Origin: Clostridia bacterium
Lineage (GTDB): Bacteria > Bacillota > Clostridia > Oscillospirales > CAG-272
Length of the DNA: 9,516 bases
Reading direction: 5' to 3'
NCBI GenBank assembly: GCA_900754175.1
Contig: CAAEBS010000145.1
Coordinates: forward strand, 1 to 9,516
Position numbers and translations under genes: made by a program. Positions 5,489-9,516 of the stretch are shown here, one piece after another. How positions within the stretch are numbered: the first letter of the stretch is position 1; every line of letters starts with the position of its first letter. The notes under the pieces were generated by a model. The model was not told where the DNA came from. It made no database searches and was given only the letters and a program-made list of their open reading frames with translations.

Positions 5489-6859
5489 TCAGTTCAGTTC
5501 CAGATATTCCTCAAGGCACAGTCCGGACTTATAGATCGCCACAGCGGCGTCACGCCCGACAAAGCGGTAGTGCCACGGCTCGTAGTCGTATTCGGTAATG
5601 CCGACCTTATCCTCCGGATAGCGCAGGATAAAGCCGTAGAGATGCGCATTGTCCCGCAACCACGCAAAGGCACGGGTGTTTTCAAAGGTGCGGTCAAGCG
5701 AACCGCCGTTTGTGAGAAAGTCAAAGCAAAGCCCCGTCTGGTGCTCGCTTTCGCCGGGGCGCGCGGAGGTGCGGGAGGCGTCTGCCTCGGCTTCCTCACG
5801 GGTCATGCCGGCGTCCATGTTGCGCTTGACGTAGAGATTGTAGAGCGCCTCCTGATACGCATAGGTGCGGTAAGAGGACGTGACGTATAATCCGTTGGTA
5901 ATGGCAGGATCCGCCGCCGTCATGGCGGTGAACATTGCCTGAAGGGCGTAGGCGGCGTCACGGCACAGCTTCTGCTCGGCGTCTTTGGAGGTCACGCCAA
6001 GCGTTTTCAGCGTCACCAGATCTTCCGGTGCGTAATCTCTGCCAAGCGGCGTCTGCTTGTTGGCAAGTACGAGATAGGCACTCGGATTGTCCGGTACGAT
6101 ATATTGCAACCACTGGGAAATATCAATGTTGTACTGGTCGGCGGAGATCTCCTCGGCTTCCTGCTTCTGAATCGACGAAATGACAGTAAAGCTGCCGGCG
6201 GAAAAGATCAGGGCGGCGGGAATGGTCGTGCCCTCGTAGACCTGACGGGTGATACGGATGGTGTTGTTTTCGGTATCAAGCCGCAGGCGCAGACCGCTGG
6301 AAAGCGCTTTTTCAAGGAAAGCGTAGGGCACCAGACATTCCTTGGCGTTTACAATGGCGGGCGGGCTTATTTCCACTTTATTGCCGCTGATGACGGCATA
6401 TTCGCTTTTGTCCTCAAAACGGAGATATTCGTAGTCCGAAGCGGTGAATTTGATCTTGGTTTCCGAGCCGCTGACCACAAGCCCTGCGTAAGCGGCGAAT
6501 TTCCGCACGTCAAGATACAGAACGCCGTCCAGGACGGCGTCCTTATAGCTTACGGTATAGGGTTGTTTTTTATTCCCGAGATAGATCTTATAGTCCGAGG
6601 TGTTGGGGCGTGCGGCGATCTTTTTCACCAGGGCGACCACACCGAACACCGAGCAGACGAGAATGGCGATTACGACGATCACGGCGGATACCGTGAAGAA
6701 AAGATTTTTTTTCATAAAGCGCTTTGCCTTTGCCCGGTCGGAATTGTCGTGCGGGGGGAGCTGGCTCCGGTCGGTCTCGTTGCGGGAGATCTCGGAGGAC
6801 AGCATTTTCAGTTCCTCGGGAGAAAGCGGATTCCCGGAGGAGATCTTTTTCTTTTTCAT
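5489..6859 (-). CDS. Membrane-anchored VanY-type D-alanyl-D-alanine carboxypeptidase (M15B)
   Basis: The enzyme should remove the terminal D-Ala from peptidoglycan stem peptides outside the cell. The 456-residue protein has a charged cytoplasmic N terminus (1-52), one hydrophobic anchor (about 53-78) and an intermediate domain (about 88-205). That domain resembles copper-amine-oxidase N-terminal-like modules, judged by VLYLDVRKFAAYAGL and ECLVPYAFLEKAL. The C-terminal M15 peptidase domain spans about 250-440. It contains LVLANKQTPLG (263-273), SSYRTYAYQ (328-336), the zinc signature SEHQTGLCFD (His373, Asp380) and EPWH (Glu427, His430), so the catalytic set is complete. The start MKKKKI at 6859 has AAAGG about 10 nt upstream and follows mnmM by 27 nt. 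A stand-alone vanY of this kind is usually housekeeping; no vanA/B-like ligase is nearby, so glycopeptide resistance is not implied. Confidence 0.93.
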   Translation of the reverse strand: MKKKKISSGNPLSPEELKMLSSEISRNETDRSQLPPHDNSDRAKAKRFMKKNLFFTVSAVIVVIAILVCSVFGVVALVKKIAARPNTSDYKIYLGNKKQPYTVSYKDAVLDGVLYLDVRKFAAYAGLVVSGSETKIKFTASDYEYLRFEDKSEYAVISGNKVEISPPAIVNAKECLVPYAFLEKALSSGLRLRLDTENNTIRITRQVYEGTTIPAALIFSAGSFTVISSIQKQEAEEISADQYNIDISQWLQYIVPDNPSAYLVLANKQTPLGRDYAPEDLVTLKTLGVTSKDAEQKLCRDAAYALQAMFTAMTAADPAITNGLYVTSSYRTYAYQEALYNLYVKRNMDAGMTREEAEADASRTSARPGESEHQTGLCFDFLTNGGSLDRTFENTRAFAWLRDNAHLYGFILRYPEDKVGITEYDYEPWHYRFVGRDAAVAIYKSGLCLEEYLELN

Positions 6860-6886
6860 GGCGTGCCTGCCTTTCTGCGTGTCTTT

Positions 6887-7441
6887 TCAGGGTTTGGTTT
6901 CGATCACGATGAAAAACGGCGAGGTCGGGGAATTGAGGATCCGGATCTGCGTGGCGCAGACCTTGTGGCGGGAAAGCGAGGAAAGATATTCGCAGATCAT
7001 TTTCCCCTCCGCCTCTCCCTCGGCGTGACCCGGATAGACGGCGACCGACAAAACGGCGTCCCGGTCCATCAGCGATATCGCAGCTTCAATGGCGGGCAGG
7101 GTGGTTTTGCGCATGGTGGTAATGCTCTTGTCGCTCCCCGGAAGATAACCGAGGTTGAACATTCCCGCCTTGATGGGGACGTCCACGTATTCCTTGACCC
7201 GGTGATGGGAATCGAGAATAAGGGTGTAATTGTCGGGACAGCCGGAGGTGCGCAGATGCTCCGAGGTGGAAGCCAGCGCCTGCTCCTGCACGTCAAAAGC
7301 GAACACGTGCCCCTGTTCTCCCACGGTTTTGGAGAGAAACTCGGTGTCGTGCCCGTTTCCCATGGTGAAATCCACGGCAATATCGCCCGCCTTCAGGTGG
7401 GTGAGAATAAAATGCTTTTGCAGTTCCAGAAGATCAATCAT
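6887..7441 (-). CDS. mnmM: tRNA wobble-uridine methyltransferase, YtqB/MnmM family
   Basis: This 184-residue class I SAM-dependent methyltransferase is of the YtqB (rRNA_methylase Pfam) type. Bacillus subtilis YtqB is now known as MnmM, which methylates 5-aminomethyl-2-thiouridine at tRNA position 34 to mnm5s2U, the step done by MnmC in E. coli. The sequence shows the SAM loop DFTMGNGHDT (24-33), acidic VFAFD (46-50), the family hallmark FNLGYLPGSDKSI (95-107), YPGHAEGEAE (136-145) and the closing SPFFIVIE (174-181). These match YtqB as I recall it, in order and length. The start at 7441 overlaps the stop of the upstream DUF6062 gene as ATGA and has AAAGGG 6 nt upstream, so the two are translationally coupled. 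An open extension to 7555 overlaps the upstream gene and is rejected. Older annotation as an rRNA methylase is possible. Confidence 0.92.
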   Translation of the reverse strand: MIDLLELQKHFILTHLKAGDIAVDFTMGNGHDTEFLSKTVGEQGHVFAFDVQEQALASTSEHLRTSGCPDNYTLILDSHHRVKEYVDVPIKAGMFNLGYLPGSDKSITTMRKTTLPAIEAAISLMDRDAVLSVAVYPGHAEGEAEGKMICEYLSSLSRHKVCATQIRILNSPTSPFFIVIETKP

Positions 7442-8187
7442 ACTTTTCCCTTTATGTCCTTCTTCTTTTTTACGATCAGCGGGGATTGCGGGTTGTGCAG
7501 GTCGCTCCGCAAAAAGCGGATAGAGCGCTCCACCGAATCCTTGGAATTGTTCCACGGCTCGTCGGCGTAGCGGTAATCAAACTTTTTACAGAACCAGCTT
7601 ACGTCTCCCGACAGTTCCTCAAGATATTGCTTTACAATGGCGGAGGTGATCTTTTCAAACTCCGGGTAGCGCTTTTTGGACAACCGTTCCGACGCACAGG
7701 CAAGCAGGCGGCGGTAGTGGGGCAGGCAAAAACAGGTCTGACCGGAGAATTTCCGGCGGAAATCCTCGTCCTCGTCCCACAAAAACACCACCGTTTCCAC
7801 CATGTGCGTGAAATGAAAGTCGATCCTGCGGCATACGTAACAGGAGTTTTCCAGCTCGGCGATCCGCTTGACCGAGCGTTCTCCCGGCTTTGCGAAAAGC
7901 CCGCCGCCTTTTAGGTCGCCGGCAAGCTCGGCAAGGTGGCTTTCCAGTGTCAGCGCCATACCAAGCCGATTTTTGCGTGTGAACATCATGTCATAGTGCA
8001 CACGGCAAAAACCCTCCCGGTTGGTCACGATGCGGATATCCGGTTCCATCATGGAAGCGCCGAGAATCAGCTCCAGTTCGTCGTCCTCCAGCTTGTTGTA
8101 CAGCGAACAGAGGGGACAGCCGGCGGTATGCTCCGATTCGCACAGCTCAAACGCTTCGTTTACGGGAATGGTATAAATCTGCTCCAT
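7438..8187 (-). CDS. DUF6062 family protein with two CxxC...CxxH motifs
   Basis: Function is unknown. The 249-residue protein has no signal peptide or membrane segment. It contains two similar metal-binding-like motifs: CPLC (24-27) with FCRVH (60-64), and CYVC (116-119) with FCLPH (153-157). This looks like a duplicated C-x2-C...C-x2-H module that could hold two zinc ions. I assign DUF6062 from memory of clostridial proteins with this layout; it was not searched. The C terminus is very basic (VKKKKDIKGK). The start MEQIYTIP at 8187 is chosen because GGAGG lies 5 nt upstream; the frame stays open to 8265, but those codons cover the promoter. The gene is first in the minus-strand cluster, about 54 nt below a predicted transcription start, and overlaps mnmM by 4 nt. 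That tight link suggests a shared role, perhaps in RNA handling, but this is only inference. Confidence 0.85.
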   Translation of the reverse strand: MEQIYTIPVNEAFELCESEHTAGCPLCSLYNKLEDDELELILGASMMEPDIRIVTNREGFCRVHYDMMFTRKNRLGMALTLESHLAELAGDLKGGGLFAKPGERSVKRIAELENSCYVCRRIDFHFTHMVETVVFLWDEDEDFRRKFSGQTCFCLPHYRRLLACASERLSKKRYPEFEKITSAIVKQYLEELSGDVSWFCKKFDYRYADEPWNNSKDSVERSIRFLRSDLHNPQSPLIVKKKKDIKGKV

Positions 8188-8205
8188 GGTTTCCTCCGAA
8201 AGGGC

Positions 8206-8234
8206 TTGAAATTTTCTGCGGAGTGTTTTATAAT
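8206..8234 (+). promoter_or_regulatory. Sigma-A-like promoter for ogg
   Basis: TTGAAA (8206-8211) and TATAAT (8229-8234) are separated by exactly 17 nt, with a start expected near 8241. The -10 box is perfect and the -35 box matches in the strongest positions. It lies inside the untranslated leader of the DUF6062 message and points at the opposing promoter. Confidence 0.7.
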
Positions 8235-8247
8235 AATAAGTAGTTAT

Positions 8248-8276
8248 AGTATACCACATTTTCATGTTTTTTTCAA
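8248..8276 (-). promoter_or_regulatory. Sigma-A-like promoter for the DUF6062-mnmM-vanY cluster
   Basis: On the minus strand TTGAAA (8276-8271) and TATACT (8253-8248) are separated by exactly 17 nt. TGG directly before the -10 box gives an extended -10 element. The expected start is near 8241, leaving a leader of about 54 nt to the ATG at 8187. Confidence 0.75.
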
Positions 8277-8303
8277 GAGCTTTTTATATGGGAAAGGAAG
8301 AAA

Positions 8304-8318
8304 ATGAGAATTTTATGA
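8304..8318 (+). promoter_or_regulatory. Possible four-codon leader ORF coupled to ogg
   Basis: ATG at 8304 follows AAAGGAAG (8293-8300) at ideal distance and encodes Met-Arg-Ile-Leu before TGA (8316-8318). That stop overlaps the proposed ogg ATG (8315) as ATGA. The ogg start itself lies too far from the ribosome binding site. Termination and re-initiation could explain this, but the ORF is tiny and may be chance. Confidence 0.3.
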
Positions 8319-9262
8319 CCACTACCGACAAAATCCGACAGACGCTCCCAAAGCGGGGTGAATTTCCCGGCATGGAAGCCGTCCCTGCGGTGCAACGCAC
8401 GGGGGTGCGGCACTTTGACATAGAAAAAATATTCGACTGCGGGCAGAGCTTTCGCTTTGAGCGGGTCGTACATACCCCGCATGAAAAGGAGTTTTCCGGC
8501 GTTGCCTGCGGCAAGTGGGTTTCCTTTGCGCAGGACGGGGACACGCTCACGGTCTATAATACGGACGAGGCGGAATTTTCCCGGGTGTGGGAGCACTACC
8601 TTGCGCTCGATACCGATTACGACGCCGTATGCGAGGACATTCTGCGCCATTGTCCCACGCCTGTTATGCGGGAAGCGATTCAGGTAGGGGAGGGGATCCG
8701 GATTCTGCGGCAGGAGCCGTGGGAGCTGACGGTGTCCTTTCTGCTGTCGCAGAACAACAATATCCCAAGGATCAAAAAGATCATCCGGACGCTTTCCGGA
8801 GAATGTGGCGCCCCGATCTCCCTGCAACCGGGGGCGGCGGAGCATTTTAACGGGGACGAGGCACTGTTTTCGTTCCCGGACGCCGCACCGCTTGCCGCAC
8901 TCGGCGAGGATGGGCTTTATGCGATGAAAACCGGATTCCGGGCGAAGTATTTGTATGACGCCGCCTGCCGGTATCTGTCGGGCGGGCTTGCGTTGGATGA
9001 AACGCTGGCGGATATCGGTTTGGAGCAGGCGATCGGGGAGCTTTGCCGGGTGCGGGGAATCGGCAGAAAGGTGGCGTCCTGTATTCTGCTGTTTTCGGGC
9101 TTTCACCCGGACGCTTTCCCGGTGGACGTGTGGATGCAGAGAAGCCTTGCACGGGATTTCCCGGTGCTCCTTGAGCGTGGCGCCGATCCGTGCGACGTTT
9201 TCGGACCTTATGCGGGCATTGCACAGCAGTTCCTGTTCTATCGGGAAAAATATTGCGGGTAA
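8315..9262 (+). CDS. ogg: 8-oxoguanine DNA glycosylase, OGG1 type
   Basis: This bifunctional glycosylase/AP lyase removes 8-oxoguanine from DNA in base excision repair. An OGG-type N-terminal domain (about 30-120, beginning IFDCGQSFRFER) precedes the HhH-GPD domain (about 135-285). That domain has SFLLSQNNNIPRIKKI (141-156), the helix-hairpin-helix CRVRGIGRKVASCILL and the loop PVDVWMQRSL. Lys252 and Asp271 sit 19 residues apart, the same spacing as catalytic Lys249 and Asp268 of human OGG1. The ending FGPYAGIAQQFLFYRE also fits the family. The start is uncertain. The one at 8315 gives 315 residues, its ribosome binding site AAAGGA is 16 nt away, and a four-codon leader ORF may intervene. Met at 8372 has GGGGTGA upstream and gives a more typical 296 residues; ATGs at 8288 and 8264 lack a binding site. 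The gene is divergent from the rest. Confidence 0.93.
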   Translation: MTTTDKIRQTLPKRGEFPGMEAVPAVQRTGVRHFDIEKIFDCGQSFRFERVVHTPHEKEFSGVACGKWVSFAQDGDTLTVYNTDEAEFSRVWEHYLALDTDYDAVCEDILRHCPTPVMREAIQVGEGIRILRQEPWELTVSFLLSQNNNIPRIKKIIRTLSGECGAPISLQPGAAEHFNGDEALFSFPDAAPLAALGEDGLYAMKTGFRAKYLYDAACRYLSGGLALDETLADIGLEQAIGELCRVRGIGRKVASCILLFSGFHPDAFPVDVWMQRSLARDFPVLLERGADPCDVFGPYAGIAQQFLFYREKYCG

Positions 9263-9273
9263 GTGGAGAGTAG

Positions 9274-9309
9274 CCGGGGAAAACTTTTCTGGAGAGAAGT
9301 TTTCCCCGG
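9274..9309 (+). terminator. Strong hairpin downstream of ogg
   Basis: CCGGGGAAAACTT (9274-9286) pairs perfectly with AAGTTTTCCCCGG (9297-9309), 13 bp, and the stem can extend by a few pairs. It starts 12 nt after the ogg stop codon. No U tract follows on either side. Hairpins of this wording are, as I recall, common intergenic repeats in gut Clostridia, so a repeat-family origin is as likely as a dedicated terminator. Confidence 0.5.
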
Positions 9310-9310
9310 A

Positions 9311-9338
9311 CCCCTTTCAAAAGACTTGAAACAAGGGG
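9311..9338. repeat. Second hairpin of the post-ogg repeat cluster
   Basis: TTTCAA (9315-9320) pairs with TTGAAA (9326-9331) around AAGAC. CCCC (9311-9314) can pair with GGGG (9335-9338) across a CAA bulge. It directly abuts the preceding hairpin and is followed by a G-rich stretch (9335-9348). No function is evident. Confidence 0.35.
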
Positions 9339-9516
9339 GGAGGGGGGATGCTGACCCGGAGTTTTACCGTTGCGGGGGTGCAGTGAAAGGATAGTGCGCT
9401 CGCCCATAGGAGATCCCGACCTGCGGTCGCCCTGCGGGTTCGACTCCGGGCTTCGCCCTCCGCTCAGGATGACACGTAGGGGCGGGAAAGTGGGATTCCG
9501 GGGTGTTACGCAAAGC
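9339..9516. other. Non-coding, repeat-like tail with three mini-hairpins
   Basis: No gene with a credible start or ribosome binding site was seen. Between about 9418 and 9462 lie three consecutive small hairpins: CGACC-TGC-GGTCG, CCC-TGC-GGG and GGGC-TTC-GCCC. They are enclosed by GATCC and GGATGAC-like flanks. The phrase CGCTCAGGATGAC is familiar as part of dispersed intergenic repeats in gut Clostridia, but copy number cannot be judged from one window. GGTTCGACTCC here resembles a tRNA T-arm but does not fold as one. Confidence 0.35.

Noticed and set aside
5489..6859. Glycopeptide resistance cluster because of the VanY-type enzyme
   Set aside because: No D-Ala-D-Lac or D-Ala-D-Ser ligase, VanH/VanX or VanRS-type regulator is in the window, and the neighbours are housekeeping genes.
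8188..8265. N-terminal extension of the DUF6062 protein to 8265
   Set aside because: The extra codons lie across the predicted promoter -10 region and leader. The ATG at 8187 has GGAGG at 5 nt.
9435..9465. tRNA-like T-arm sequence GGTTCGACTCC
   Set aside because: The flanking bases (GCGGG and CCGGG) do not form the 5-bp T stem, and no anticodon arm or acceptor stem could be found around it.
1..9516. CRISPR array, transposase, integrase, phage or toxin-antitoxin genes
   Set aside because: No regularly spaced direct repeats and no recognisable protein of these kinds was found on either strand.

Overview
The window reads as a housekeeping stretch of a Firmicutes (class Clostridia) chromosome. 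The host is probably an anaerobic gut-type lineage near Oscillospirales/Ruminococcaceae. The evidence is a glmS ribozyme, a YtqB/MnmM-type tRNA methyltransferase, a DUF6062 protein, a clostridial-type OGG1 glycosylase, AAAGGAGG-type ribosome binding sites and hairpin-rich intergenic repeats. The lineage is an inference from family distribution and style, not from a marker gene. Base composition looks moderately GC-rich by eye.

Layout: seven genes lie on the minus strand and are read right to left. In transcription order they are a DUF6062 zinc-binding-like protein (8187-7438), mnmM (7441-6887), a membrane-anchored VanY-type D,D-carboxypeptidase (6859-5489), a stand-alone GlmU-like left-handed beta-helix acyltransferase (5431-4760), glmM (4731-3376), a glmS ribozyme (about 3355-3215), glmS (3162-1330) and an AEC-family transporter (1223-279). 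The first two overlap by 4 nt (ATGA) and most other gaps are short. A weak terminator-like hairpin separates vanY from the amino-sugar genes. A strong hairpin without a U tract separates glmS from the transporter. One gene, ogg (8315-9262), runs on the plus strand, divergent from the long cluster. The two directions are served by a pair of good sigma-A-like promoters that face each other and interlock around position 8241.

Functional logic: glmS makes glucosamine-6-phosphate, glmM isomerises it to glucosamine-1-phosphate, and the beta-helix protein keeps the residues used by the GlmU acetyltransferase domain. The three adjacent genes could therefore carry fructose-6-phosphate to GlcNAc-1-phosphate for peptidoglycan. 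The ribozyme sits between glmM and glmS, so GlcN6P feedback should cut glmS off the transcript while leaving glmM and the upstream genes intact. VanY trims peptidoglycan stem peptides, which fits a cell-envelope theme. MnmM (wobble-uridine methylation) and OGG (8-oxoguanine repair) are unrelated housekeeping functions.

Both ends (1-278 and 9263-9516) hold no recognised gene. They consist of stacked hairpins and repeat-like sequence. I found no CRISPR array, transposase, phage gene, tRNA or rRNA. I did not find an unknown defence-type system. The most interesting items are the split-GlmU arrangement, the ribozyme placement, the missing Shine-Dalgarno sequence in front of glmS, the interlocked promoters, and a possible four-codon leader ORF coupled to ogg.
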